From positions 1-64,000 of the forward strand of contig JAJEKB010024460.1 of NCBI GenBank assembly GCA_022393335.1: DNA of 64,000 nt. Direction: 5' to 3'. This document shows, one piece after another, positions 48,853-60,910 of the stretch. Origin of the DNA: Macrotrachela quadricornifera (Eukaryota > Rotifera > Eurotatoria > Philodinida > Philodinidae). The notes below the pieces were generated by a model that worked only from the letters and a program-made list of their open reading frames with translations, had not been told where the DNA came from and did not search any database. Each line of letters begins with the position of its first letter. The first letter of the stretch is position 1. The position numbers were made by a program, and so were the translations under genes.

Positions 48853-51800
48853 CATTCACATCGACATGAAAGACGAAGAAAGGATGATGACGATGATCAT
48901 CGTCATCGTCGTCCTCAACATCAATCAAAATCTTCGAATTCAGATAATCCATCGACCAATCGTTACTAGACATAAGAAAGATGACACGTCAGATAGTTCC
49001 TCAAAAAGTCCTTCATCATTTCGACCATCATCTCATCGTTATCGTCCAAAAGCTGCATCATCTTCATTTGTCCGCTCTCGTTCACCATTATCATCCATTC
49101 ATTCATCTATATCACGTCAGCATCATCGTTCACATGCTACACAACCTGTACCTAATGTTGAACATATTCATTGATTTCGTCGATTGGTATACAATCTTTT
49201 TGATTTAGGATCTACTAATAGTATAGATACAACAAGTACTGCTTTACCTACAAGCAGTAGTTCAAGATCATCATCAAGAAAAAGGAAAAATCGAGCTCAT
49301 TATCAACCATGTCTCGTTCGAAAAGTTACAAAAACTCACATTCATCTTCTTCTTATCACACCATTTGGTCACAATGATCCAACTAATCCAGATGGATTTA
49401 AAAATCTTAGTCGTAAATATCTTCTAAAAAGATTGGTACCCATTCCATCAACACCAGCTTCAGCAGATACAAAACAAATTTTAGTACCCAGGTGATTGAA
49501 TCCGGCTGCCGTTTCCGTGCCGTATCCTTTCACCAGGGTAAAACAATCACATGATTGTCGTAAATCGATTGTCAATTCATATTTGATCCTGCAACCAATG
49601 TGTAAATTAATTTGGACAAGATACAAAGGATTATCATTAAGATTTATTGGACAAGAAGATTTACTTTATATCGAAACAAAATTAAATGTTGTGAGTGTGG
49701 ATATAGACAATGATGATGCTAGCGTTGATCCAAGTATATTATCGCCAATACTAAGACCTTGAAGCTATCCATATCCTAATTCAAATGATAAAGTAAAAAT
49801 TTGGATAACTAAAAGTAAGCTAAATTGATAATTCATTAAAATATATGTAATTTATTTCTAGATATAAATCAAAATCGAAGTTTTGATGATAACGACAATG
49901 ATGAACAAATACCATCGGTCGAAATTCTTTTAGTTGGTTTGTTTATTTTTTTATTTTTTAAAATTATTTTTATTAGTTTCTTTTGTTTTCATAAAAATAG
50001 TTCGCGGATGGTGTTTAGGTGAAGCAATGGCAAATATTGAAATGTTTGATCCTCAAATAAAAGAATGGAGAGGTGTTGCATCTATGTCAAAACGAAGGTA
50101 TGGAAAGGGACTTAGTGTATTAAATAGTTTTTTTATGTGCTATTGATGGACATGATGGTGTTAATTATTTAAATAGTGTTGAACGGTAAAAATTAAAAAG
50201 ACAATATTTATTGATTTTTGTTATTTCGTTTAGATTTTATTCTCAAACAAATCAATGGAGTAATGAAATAACACCAACAAATTCATGTCGGGCAAGTGTT
50301 GGTGTTGCTGTACTTGATGCTTGTTTGTTTGTGGTTGCTAGGCATGATGGAATTTCTTGTTTAAATCTTGTGGAAAAGTTAATTGGATATTTTTTTTCAG
50401 AAAATAAAAATTGGTTTACGTTTGTGAAGATATGATCCATCAGTTCAACAATGGATTCGTGTTGCATCTATGGAAACAAAACGAATAGGTGTAGCCGTAG
50501 CAGGGGTGCAGAATCTACCCGTAGGCTGCAGCGCCGCTGCTGGGAAAAATGGACTTCTCGGGGAAATCTTGAGAAAAATTGAGAAAGGAAAAAATCGAAA
50601 AGGGAAAATTAAGAAAGGAAAAAATTAAGAAAGGGAAAATTCTTGAATCGAGGGTTAAATACACAAATTTATTGAATGAGAAAGTGACCGCAGCTTAAAT
50701 AGTGATATCTCAGTCTTTGATAGGGAAATTTCAGTTTCTTTAAAAGAGAAAACTAATTGTTCTTATTAATGAGGGTGCTCTGATACATTAAGGCTGAACT
50801 ATCTTGTTTTCAAGCGACAACTGTATATACATGAATGAACTACAAAAAACTGAACAGACTTCAAAGAAAACATGATGAAAGCGAAAGTATATAAATCATA
50901 TCCAAAAGACAAAATGTTTGAGGAAATATCTGAAATCGAAGGAAGGGAAAGAAAAGAAAAGAGCGGAAGATAGATATATACGTTATACGCGTCATGTATG
51001 CACGATCATTCTATACTCTACTTCGTTCTCTCTATCGAAAGCTTGTAGCTATAGTATCAAATCTTTCTCAGTATTCGTGATATACTCTCTGTCGTTTATA
51101 AACAGACAACTTCTGTTGAATTAAAGTATATAACAATCCAGAGACTCAGATATGAATCTTATGGATCGCAAGACTCATCTTGCAAGAATTGAGGTCTGTC
51201 TTTTCAATATTTCATTTGTTTCAATTTTTTTGGTAAACTTGTTCAATATATTTTCTTTTAAACGTTAGACGGTAAAATAATAGGAAATAAGTATTTGTCA
51301 ATTGAATGTAAAACTGCTATTTAAATCAGTTTTCAAAAAATCGTTCAGAAGCCAGTTCGAGCTTTCATCAATATAAAGTCAGTGTCATTAGAATGTTATC
51401 AAAATGAAAAACAGCACAAAGAATAAAAAGAAGAGAAAAAAGAGAACCAAAATAGCTGATAATACGCGGCATATAAAACGTATAAAATAGCTGCATGTCT
51501 TTATATTAGTATATCTGGCTGGTAACTACCCGAAAAACAGAAAATATTTCGTTAGATATATTGGTATTAAGACATGTGGTTATTTTATACATTTTATATT
51601 TCGTATTATCAGCTTTTTTGGTTCTCTTTTTTCTCTTCTTTTTATTCTTTGTGTTGTTTTCAATGTTGATATCATTCCTAGTAATACTGAATGTATGCTG
51701 ATGAAAGCTCGAATTCATTTTTTAATGACCTTTTTGGAAAGTATGATTTTAATAATAGTTTTGTATTTATTTAGCAGATCGTATATCGTTAAAGAACATC

Positions 51801-52647
51801 GATGAGTAAACAACGACCCTCAAGTAAAGAAGGAGTTGAGTACTTCTACTGTGATTGGAAAGGCAGAAAAGATAAATCACACCCTCATCACAAGAGTTAT
51901 CATTAGGGCCCTGTGGAGTCACACTTTTTTGACTCCGAAAGTTTTTTTCGACTCCGAAAATATTTTTCAAATGACTCCGACTTCGACCCCGAAAAACTCC
52001 GAAAATTTTTCTTTTAGTAATTTAGCGAGCACTTACACCTACCGACGTATCATGCAATTTGCAGTCAGTGTACTATCACGTATTAAATCTGATTCTAAGA
52101 GCATTGTGACGAAATAAACAGATATGTTCAATGTACGACAAAAATATCAGAGTTGGTTAAATTTTAAAATTTTTTTGTCTATTAAGTGTATTTTCAATAA
52201 CTGTGAAGGTCATACTAAGAGAAAAAATTCTAAGTTTAGTTAAAGAAGAAAATGATTGTTTTTTTTTCTATCAATGTTGTCGCAATAGCGAATGGGCATT
52301 TTTTTTGACGTTACAATTATAAAAAAAAGAATTAAGTGAAAAGAGGGTGGAAAAAGTATTTTCGGAGTCACCACAAAATTTACATCGACTCCGAAATAAA
52401 AAAGTTGACTCCGATTTCGACTTTGGCTCCGAAAATTATTTTTTTTGACTCCGACTCCGACTTCGACTCCGTCGGAGTGGGAGTCGGAATCGGAGTTTGG
52501 AATCAGATGCAGGGCTCTAGTTATCATCCATATAAAAAATATCGATTAAAACCACAACCTGGACAGCTTCCACTCTTCAAGTCATCTAAATCGATGACAG
52601 CCGTCGACGATACAGTTACTGCATCTGTGACTAATAGCCCAGTGTAA
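51801..52647 (+). pseudogene. Small ORF within the hAT element, interrupted by a nested MITE
   Basis: From the ATG at 51801 a basic, aromatic-rich frame reads up to 'HPHHKSYH' at 51903. After the nested element (51904-52519) and one target copy, the same frame continues 'PYKKYRLKPQPGQLPL' to a TAA at about 52647. The original ORF would be about 73 codons. It is not recognised; it may be a captured host exon or the tail of an element protein. Confidence 0.5.
51904..52519. mobile_element. Nested hAT MITE with perfect 8-bp target duplication
   Basis: Target copies gttatcat lie at 51896-51903 and 52520-52527. The ends are tagggccctg and, reverse-complemented, tagagccctg. The interior of 616 bp is rich in repeated gactccga / tcggagtc words, giving both strands the ORFs seen here. 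A classic hAT non-autonomous element. Confidence 0.85.
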
Positions 52648-53444
52648 AATTACCATCACCATCGGATTACCTCTACGATTGAATAAAATGAACAAAAATA
52701 ACACTAACCTTTTGTAGTTTCGTCTTATTCATTAAATACAAACCTTATCAATTGAGAAAAGAACAGAATTATTTTCTTTAACATATATTTTCCTGGAAAA
52801 TATGCTCTCACTTGTACGTTTCTGAAACTCGGGGAAATTTTTCAGATTTTTTTTGTGTGCTGCAGGGAAGCTACGGCAGATTCTGCAGGCCTGAGCTGTA
52901 GCAGTACTTGATGAATGTCTTTATGCTATTGGAGGATCAGATAGACAATATTCACTTAGTACAGGTAAAGGAAAATATTTTTATTTAGTCAATATTATTG
53001 TGCTTGTATAGTTGAAAGATATAATTCAAAAGCAAATGAATGGTTGCCAGTTATGGTAATGAATTCAAAGCGAAATGAAGTAAGATTGATTAACAAAAAA
53101 AAGAAAACAATTGATTGATTTTTTTTATTTACAGATTGAGATCGCTGTTCTTAATAATAATTTAATGGCTATTGATGGATTTGATGTAAATTTTTATGTG
53201 AATTATTATTAAAATTTTTCTTATATACGGTGTAGTTTATTTAAAAAATGTTGAATTATATGACAAGGAACTTAATTATTGGAGATTACATAGTGAAATG
53301 AATTATCAACGATCCGGTTGTGGAGTAGAGATAATAATAGTTCAACAGATTGATCCGATATTTAATGAATTAAATTCAACATATAATATTATATCAACAT
53401 CATCAGATGAATCTGAAAAATCGTTCAATTTTAACATTAATTGA

Positions 53445-54921
53445 TATTTAAATGAATAACTTCTGATATTTGTTAGATATATTTAATGATATTGTTGTTT
53501 TCGATTAGTATATCGGAGTTTCTTCTATTGTTTTACTTATATGGTTATAATTAAAAGAAATCTAAGATAGTTACCAGCGGTTCGTGAACGAATATAACAG
53601 TTTTTTCTGTGACAGTTGATTCATGTTTAATACACATGTATTCTTCTGGTCAAATTAAACGGAACATCTTATTTTTCCATAATTTCTTCACATCATTCCC
53701 ATTTGACCTCATATTTGTACTACAGATAGATCTTTGACTGCTTAACTTACTCTGAAAATTTCAGTAGTATAGGATGAAAATTGGTTGAGAATGGTACAAG
53801 CGTGTCTCATGTATTTATGTAGGAGTGAAACGAAAATTTGCTGTTTTCCTATTTTTAATAATATAATAATACTGTCTTTTGGCGTTTATTTTAGACTTTT
53901 CCAGTTTTCTTCTCACTGCTGAAAGCTTTTTTGGATAGAATTATCCATAGAATGCTCAGAAGAAATGTACACAAGTAGAATCATTCGTCAAAAGTTGATG
54001 TTATTGAAAACAGCGAATATTTGTTTCACTCTTACATAAATACATGATATATATTTGTACTTTTCTCAACTAATTCTCATACTGTACCGCTGAAATTTTC
54101 CGAATATGTTAATCATTCAACGATCTATCTGTAGTACAAATATGATATCAAATGGCAATGATGTGAAGAAATCATGGAAAAAATAAGATGTTCTATTTAT
54201 TTTAGCCAGAGGTATATATATTTGGAATACACTGTTCATGAAACGAATGTAATACATGTCTCTGTAAAAAACCAGCAAGAGATACATTATCATAGATCAG
54301 ATAACATCTATATATATAAAGAATAATATGAATTCGGTAGTAGTATTTCTCATTACTTAATGATACTCGTTTTCATGTTTAGAGCAATTTGTTGTTCAAA
54401 AAAAAAGTGTCATATTCAATCTGGCTCTTATCTCATATGAACAGTTGCATTGATCATAAGACTATTGTTTTTTTGAGAAATAAGTCAACTTCATTTCCAT
54501 GTAATATATCATTTAACTAAAAAGGATGCGGAAGTTTACAATGAAAACATTTTGAATTGGTTGGAATAACGAAATAGATGCATTTAATCTAGAATATCTA
54601 ATCGGCTATTCCTTTTTGTCTAATTATGCGTGTTAGATGAAGAATACCGAATATGATTCTTTAAACCAATTAAACACATAGAATGTCATAAAAAAATGAA
54701 ATAATAATTGATAATCTTTAAAGAAAACCATTCTACATGCTATGTCTTTCAGAATAAATAACTTTAAAATTTATCCTCACTCTTAGATCAATGTGTTCTC
54801 TATCTGATTCACAATTGAAGTTGTAGAAGAAATCAATTAAGTTAAACATTTGAATATTGATCATTGAAAAAAATGGAAATTTAAACACATAATTTCTAAA
54901 ATAACGATTTTATTTAATTGT
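53445..54921. other. Intergenic region dominated by a hairpin element
   Basis: Contains the inverted-repeat element described separately (about 53640-54235). The remainder to 54921 holds no recognised gene and includes the 3' flank of the double-oxidase gene. Confidence 0.5.
53640..54235. mobile_element. Hairpin element with about 210-bp arms
   Basis: The left arm (about 53640-53845) and right arm (about 53990-54235) are reverse complements with scattered mismatches, sharing 'tttgtactacagatagatc', 'tcatgtatttatgta' and 'ttcttcacatcatt'. The middle of about 150 bp is non-coding. Border target duplications are unclear. Confidence 0.65.
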
Positions 54922-57900
54922 TCAAAAGAAACCAATATGGAATGACAAAACAAAAATAAGAAAGCTTATAGATTTAGTAATTTGAAATCCTTTGCTGATT
55001 ATTGTTGTGCTTTCAATAACTCGATCAGGTTGTGATAACGAAAAATATTCCATATATGATGCATATTTTGATGATGAATTCATAGCTTCATCAAGAATAA
55101 TCATGTCCGATAAAATATCACCCCAAACGGGTACAAATTTCATGCTCCATCCAGCAGCTTGTATCAATACTCGTCTATTTGTCTGTGGAATGTAATCCAG
55201 TAGAAATCGATTATCAGGCAGAAATGTAGCTAAACATGTTTGCCTACTAGTATAATAATCTGATACATTGACTTGTGTTGCCATGTTACGTGAAATCCAT
55301 TCAATTACTTTCTGTGTGAGAAAAGCATCAACTGTATTTGTTCGTTGTGATGGATATATGAATGGTTCAGATAAATTACGTATGAAACGTGGTAAAATAG
55401 CAATATAATTGGATGAGAGTGAAGTGGTAGGAAAACCGGCAAAGAGTGATTGCAAATCGTTGCCATCCCATGCAAGCCATGTAGGTAATTGAGTAGCATT
55501 GGGAAGAAGACGAAAATAGTAAATTGGAAGTTCCCATAATGTAATATTGAGATCAAAATTAAGTAAATGAGATATGTTTTTAGCATAAGGACCAGGAACA
55601 AAGAGAACTTGTCGAGAAGCATAATATATACCACGATTGGTAACAATTTCTGTTTGATTATTTAATTTCAATGATAAAAATTGTGTTCGTTCTCGAATGA
55701 TAACATTTGAATTTCGAGAAAGAATACGAACGAGAGCTGTCATAAGTGTATTAACATTGATATAGCCTGATTGCTGATGAAAAATACCTTGATATTGAGA
55801 AGAAAACGAGAATGTTGGATAGCGTATCTGTAATTGTCCACTATTCAAGTATTCACAACCCATTTGACGTATTTCACAAGTTTGTTTAATTGATTGAAAA
55901 TCACCTTCAATCGTTGATTGATTAGCATTAGACTTCTCAACAAACAAATGTCCATTATCTGTATTAAGGATGGATCCTAATGGTAAATCAGCCATTTGTT
56001 CTAACTCACGCCAAAGATGAAATGACATATTGGCTAAATCGGCCAAATATTCTTCATTGTACATTTGACGAAATTGTCGTTGATCGAATGAACCTGAACT
56101 ACCATCTGAATTCATTATAGTTTCTTTTTCGATAATAGCAATACGAAGAGACGATTGTTTCATTGACAAAAAGATGGCTGTTATTAATCCGATTGGTCCT
56201 CCACCTACGATAATTACATCGAATGTTGTATCTGCATTTTCGGTAATGGCCATAGCTCCTCGCACTGCCGATGAGAGAGCACCTTCAATCATTCCACGCA
56301 ATATGCTTGTATGTTCACCAATAAAATGAATATTCGAAATGGGTGATTGTAATTCAATAATTTCAGGTGATGATGGAACGGGATTAGCAAAAGCTCCACG
56401 TTCATAAGGATCTAAGCACCAACGTTTGATTTTTCCACCTTGAAAATAATCACGTATATTAGGTGATTTTTTATGAATTTTAATTAATAGTTTCAATGCT
56501 AATTCGATAGCCTCTGCTTCAGAAAAAGATTGCCAAATCAGCGAATCTTGTTCACCAGTATATGATGCAAGAATAGTTCCACCATCTGTTTGATTACTAT
56601 TCGTACGTGGATAAATAACATTACGAATAAGTAAATCGGTTAGCAATCCACCTCCAGTGATATTTTCTTGAGTATACCACCAAGATACATTGAAAGAAAG
56701 AAATAATTTTGTTGCACAAATATAATACACTTGTCTCATAGCTGAATATTTTTGAGCAAAGTGATTACGTGGTTCAAAATCAATCATTTGGGCAAGAGTT
56801 GCTGTTGTTGCTACAACTACAGTATCAAAAGTTTGACTCATACTATTGTTGGTTGTCAATTGAATTTGATTCGAAGATAATAATTGAACTTGATTAATGG
56901 TAGTGGAATATTGAATAGAACATCGATTTGATTCAATTTTTAGACAATCAGCAAGCATCGCTTGTGCTAAAAGATCACTGCCACCTTGAATTTCATACCA
57001 TTTATCGTCACTTTCGTTAGCGATTTTCAAGTAAATGAGTCGCAAAATTAGTATAAAAAGATTCGCTTCAAAATTGTTCGAAGTACTCCAATTATCAATA
57101 ATTGCACGTAAACTATTTGTCTTATTCAAAAAAGATTTCATCGAATATACATTCTCCCATTGATCTTGAGTCGATCGCCAACCTTTTTCTATCAATGTTT
57201 GAACAGAAGATTGAATAGTTTCGAACAATACTTGGTCAAGAATCTATAAAAACGTCTCTTATGAAATTTTTACATGTAAACATAAAAATATTTTCTTACC
57301 TTTCGTCGTTCATTTTCAGTTGTGTTAAATTGAAAAATGTTAAAAATTTCATTTACTTTTTTCTTTGTAGAAGAAGCTCTTTCCATATACGTATCGATAC
57401 TTAAATCAACTGCGGCGTACTCGGTAATACTCAATTTGTACCGTTCTCGAAGCAAATAATTCATGTAGGGTTGAGCAAAAAGTGGATAACGAAAAGGTCC
57501 CAAATTTGCTATGTACTTGATTGGATCTTTCGGATCGCGATAGGTTTGAATTCGACCACCAGCTCGATCGGTTGCCTCAAAAATTGTTACTGTATGACCA
57601 GCTTCAGCGAGTAGAATACCGCAATACAGCCCAGCAGCACCTTCAAATCAATAATAAAACAACAAAAGATGTCTAGATCACATTCATTCTACTAGAGATA
57701 GTTAAATGTATCATCTAAATAAAAATATTTTGAAATTCCTCATATCGAATAGGAATAAACTATCACTAACAATGTCTTAAGTAGCGATTCTCACATACAT
57801 AAACATAGACTTTTATAAAGGAAACATTTCAAATCTAAAATTTATGTCAGAATGAAGTCTTACCTGCTCCAATAATACCGATTTGACGACACTGATTGTT

Positions 57901-58077
57901 TTGTCGTCCGCATTTAGGTAAGCCATACTTAACAGTTTGAAGTCTTTGCCATGAATATTCCTGTGCAATCATAAAATCATATTGTTTTGTAGTATCGAAT
58001 TGATCAGATGCCATGATAGGCCATGTGCCTTGATTAAGCAAAAGAAACAAGTAGAAACGTCGATAAGAACAAGCCAT
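54922..58077 (-). CDS. Fused flavoenzyme: L-amino-acid-oxidase-like module plus sarcosine/pipecolate-oxidase-like module
   Basis: Three exons (58077-57864, 57640-57300, 57243-54922) encode 958 residues in one frame. A signal peptide covers about residues 1-22. Module 1 (about 60-515): dinucleotide-binding 'IGIIGAGAAG' with E93 at the strand-2 end, 'DRAGGRIQTYR', 'LGPFRYP', and the terminal FAD motif 'FIGEHTS...GMIEGALSSAVRGA', all typical of flavin amine oxidases such as L-amino-acid oxidases. Module 2 (about 525-935): a new Rossmann start 'FDVIIVGGGPIGLITAIFL', then 'RQFRQMYNEEYLADLA', 'SGYINVNTLMTAL', 'TCLATFLPDNRFLLDYIP' (Cys about 855 at the covalent-FAD position of monomeric sarcosine oxidase) and 'GWSMKFVPVWGDIL'. 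A hydrophobic tail ends the protein. It should be secreted or surface-anchored, oxidising amine substrates and releasing H2O2. Substrates are not readable. Fewer than 15 residues link the modules. Confidence 0.9.
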
Positions 58078-58122
58078 GTATGAATGAAGTTATAAAAGAA
58101 ATAAAATATCTTTTCTGGTTGC

Positions 58123-58130
58123 TTTATATG
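58123..58130 (-). promoter_or_regulatory. TATA-like box of the double oxidase gene
   Basis: On the minus strand the word catataaagc places a TATA-like box about 46-53 bases before the ATG at 58077, similar to other candidate promoters in the window. Confidence 0.4.
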
Positions 58131-58379
58131 CAAAGATTAAAGTGCACAGATAAAACATCATAAATCAATGTGCCCTCAGATTGTAGGCAAGATGCATAAT
58201 TGCTTATAATAAAACTCGAGTATCTTTATCGCTTAACGGTCATAATGATATCATAGCAGTAAACTATTCGAGGATCATGCATGCAAAACAGGCTTGTTTG
58301 AAGCTGAAGCAGTAAGTAATATATTGTGTTCTTTCGTGGGTGTACATATTCAGCACTTGAAAGTGAAGAGGTGAGAGTG

Positions 58380-59232
58380 CACAGTGGGCAATTTCTATAA
58401 GGCATGTGGACATGACTTATTTCATGTTAAAATCTCAATTTTTCCACAGAAATCCTGATATCTACTCTTCAGAAATAGTTACTGATGAAAAAAAGTGAAA
58501 TCCAAAAAAAGATTTTTTTTAATGAAAAATCCTTGAGGGGGACCCTTACCCTAATTTTTTGTCAAAAATTTTTTTATTTGAAAAGCTAACAAATCATACA
58601 TCATTCGATGCAGTTTTGTGCGCTGATTCTAAATATGATATTTGTATTGAATAAAAACGTTTCTTAGTCGAGAAAAATATGAAATACTTGAAAAACCATG
58701 TTTTTTTCAAAAATCTCCTGTAGGGCCCAGGAACATTTGCGCTAATTTGCGCTAACTGTGGTGATAGAGGGCATATGGGAGAACATTCTGGCAAAGTTTG
58801 AATAAGTTTCAAATTGAGCGTTGGAGAGTGCACTCATTTTACTAATATAGCCGTTTGGAAAAGCACTGTGGAAAAAAACAAAATTTTTTTCTAAGAAATC
58901 TTCAGTAGTAATTGACCACTTTTTTTATTAATTAGTAGCGGATATTATGCAAAAATATGCGAAAATCAGTAGCACACATAATGCAAATGTATACTATATA
59001 TTATTTTTAATTGTCACCTCAGTGGATTCTGAAAAAAAAATGTGTATTATATAGATGGTGCTATTTTTAGGCTGATTTTTAATTAGTTGATTTTCCACTC
59101 TGTTTGAACTTTGTAGAAAAAATTTTAACGCCATGAAGTAGCCCATAGTTCGAAGTATATGTAGCACTATTCGAATCTTGCAAAAGTACACTTTCGATTT
59201 TTCACCAAATGTCCACTTGGTTGCCCACTGTG
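58380..59232. mobile_element. 853-bp inverted-repeat element
   Basis: The left end cacagtgggcaa and the right end ttgcccactgtg are exact complements; an additional inward pair (gtggacat / atgtccac) aligns. A 5-bp duplication gagtg lies at 58375-58379 and 59233-59237. No ORF of note is inside. The superfamily is not certain. Confidence 0.6.
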
Positions 59233-59237
59233 GAGTG

Positions 59238-60179
59238 GTCCTGTGCTGGCACCCAGTCTGCATTTTCAGCAGCTTGCGGTAAAATTTAAAAAACAAAATC
59301 TAGGCATCAAATTTTATCGAAACGTGTTGATTGAATGGCAAAGATGTCAAATAGGTACCGAGGTGTCAGAACTTACCTACTTGCTTGGAATCGATAGAGC
59401 TTGTCGAGTTCTATCTTGGTTTCTTTTGTGAGCGAATCAATTTTAAGATACGCTGCATATGAAAAAGACTTCTACTAGTGTTTTCGCCTATCAGGGAGGT
59501 TTTCCAACCTTCCACAGGGATTTATTACTGTTTGTTTCAATGGTAATAGGTAGGTGATTCTGGGCTGCCAGTAGTCACGGTTCTGTTGTTAAGCTGATCC
59601 TCTGTCGATAAGACGTAAAACTTTTTTGGCTAATGAAAAGATAAGAGGTAAGCACTTTAATGCACAAAATCAGTATTTTTTTGGTAGATGAAATATACGG
59701 TTTTGTTATCATTACTATAAGCAACATTTAGTTATCAAACAATTAAAGAAATCCTCCTCAGACAAAAAAAAGTGCATTTTCTATTAGCTCGTTCTCCATT
59801 GTTTTTTATTGTTATATCTTCATTCATATATCTACGGATAGAGCAACGAGTAAACTATATATATATATATATGCAGCCCATTTGACTGCCTTGTTATTTC
59901 AAATTTCTTCAACATATACAGAGAGGTCCCATTTTCATGATACTCAACGAACAAAAATAATACTCTTTTGAAAACAAAAACGACTTTTTCAAAAAAGACC
60001 TGTGCTGTTTTATAAGGACATATTTATTATATAAGTATAGAACAATATAAATTACATACATAATATACAAAAAAAAACTATTTCTTAACTCTCTCTTGAA
60101 TTTCAATTGAAGCATGAAAAATGTAAGATTGTACGACTTTTTGTAGCACTTCATTGCATGTATTTAATGACTAATATTT
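59238..60179. other. Non-coding stretch
   Basis: AT-rich with a (TA)n tract near 59857-59870; no gene recognised. Confidence 0.5.
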
Positions 60180-60780
60180 AATTGAGCAGTAGAATAATCA
60201 AACTGAGCAATAAAGTGATTAAAATGAGCAATATTGAAGTTGAGCAATGAAGAATTCAGATGAGCAATAATATATTCAATTAGCAATAAAAATACTGAAC
60301 GAGCAATAATAGATTTGAATGATAAATAATTAATCTGAATGAGCAGTAATTTATTTAATTTGAACGTAAATTCTATATAAAAAAATAGCATGGATTTATC
60401 AACGTTATAATTTCGTTCTCTCTTTATCATGTTATATAGATTACATATATACAACATAGATGTATATATTATTTTTTTTCTTTTCTTTCTTTCGAGGTAT
60501 ATTCCAGTTATCCCCTCGATCTGGTATTTTCCCTAGCGGTTTAGTTTTTTCCATGTTCTCTTGAATTTTTCCTATCGTGTTCACATATATATTTGAATTT
60601 TTTGTTGCTCAAATATAATTTTTTTCTTGCTCAAATACAAATTTATTATTGCCATTTAATGAATTAATTACTATCCACTTCATAATATAAAATTGCTCAA
60701 AAAACATTTTATTGCTCAACAAATTATTGTTAATTCGTATTTTAATTATTGCTCACTTCGATTTTTTAATTGCTCAAATA
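60180..60780. mobile_element. Foldback-like element with sub-repeated ends
   Basis: The left end holds about eight copies of a gagcaataa-type word spaced roughly 20-30 bp (60184-60350). The right end holds about seven copies of the complement attgctc (60604-60778). The centre of about 250 bp is non-repetitive. Terminal inverted repeats built from short tandem units are the hallmark of foldback (FB/Galileo-type) transposons. No transposase is visible. Confidence 0.6.
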
Positions 60781-60910
60781 AATACTAGCCGTATTTAATT
60801 GTACTGCTACGTTCGATTTTATCCAAGACCAGACATATTCTATTCCATAAATTTTCGAAGAATATTCAGGAGTAGACCCTGGACAGTTCCATATCAGTTC
60901 CGGTTTTAAG

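Larger units (their letters stand above)
50501..52893. mobile_element. hAT-type element inserted into the kelch gene
   Basis: The left end starts caggggtgcagaatctaccc and the right end, reverse-complemented, starts caggcctgcagaatctgcc. Flanking 8-bp sites agccgtag (50493-50500) and agctgtag (52894-52901) differ at one base. Removing the element and one copy of the site restores the kelch reading frame ('RIGVAVAVLDECLYAIGG' in the joined host), so the insertion is real. At 2393 bp it is long enough for a partial transposase, but none is recognisable; it contains a small ORF itself broken by a second element. Confidence 0.8.
48853..53444 (+). pseudogene. Kelch-repeat protein pseudogene split by a transposon
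   Basis: A Ser/Arg/His-rich N-terminal region (from ATG 48853) leads to kelch blades: '[19 protein letters not shown]', '[16 protein letters not shown]', 'ISCLNLVEKYDPSVQQW', 'CLYAIGGSDRQYSLSTVE' and 'VYLKNVELYDKELNYW'. Short GT-AG introns separate them. Damage: a +1 frameshift near 48966, TGA codons in the same frame at about 49172, 49493 and 49760, an extra T in a T run near 50130, and a 2.4-kb hAT-type element between 50501 and 52893. No BTB or BACK domain was recognised upstream, so it is unclear whether the parent was a KLHL-type E3 adaptor or a kelch-only protein. Intact kelch proteins form six-bladed propellers that bind partners. Confidence 0.8.

Noticed and set aside
51836..52647. 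ORFs rich in Asp/Ser/Val on both strands
   Set aside because: They follow the gactccga repeats of the nested MITE; the only coding remnant is the split ORF described in the features.
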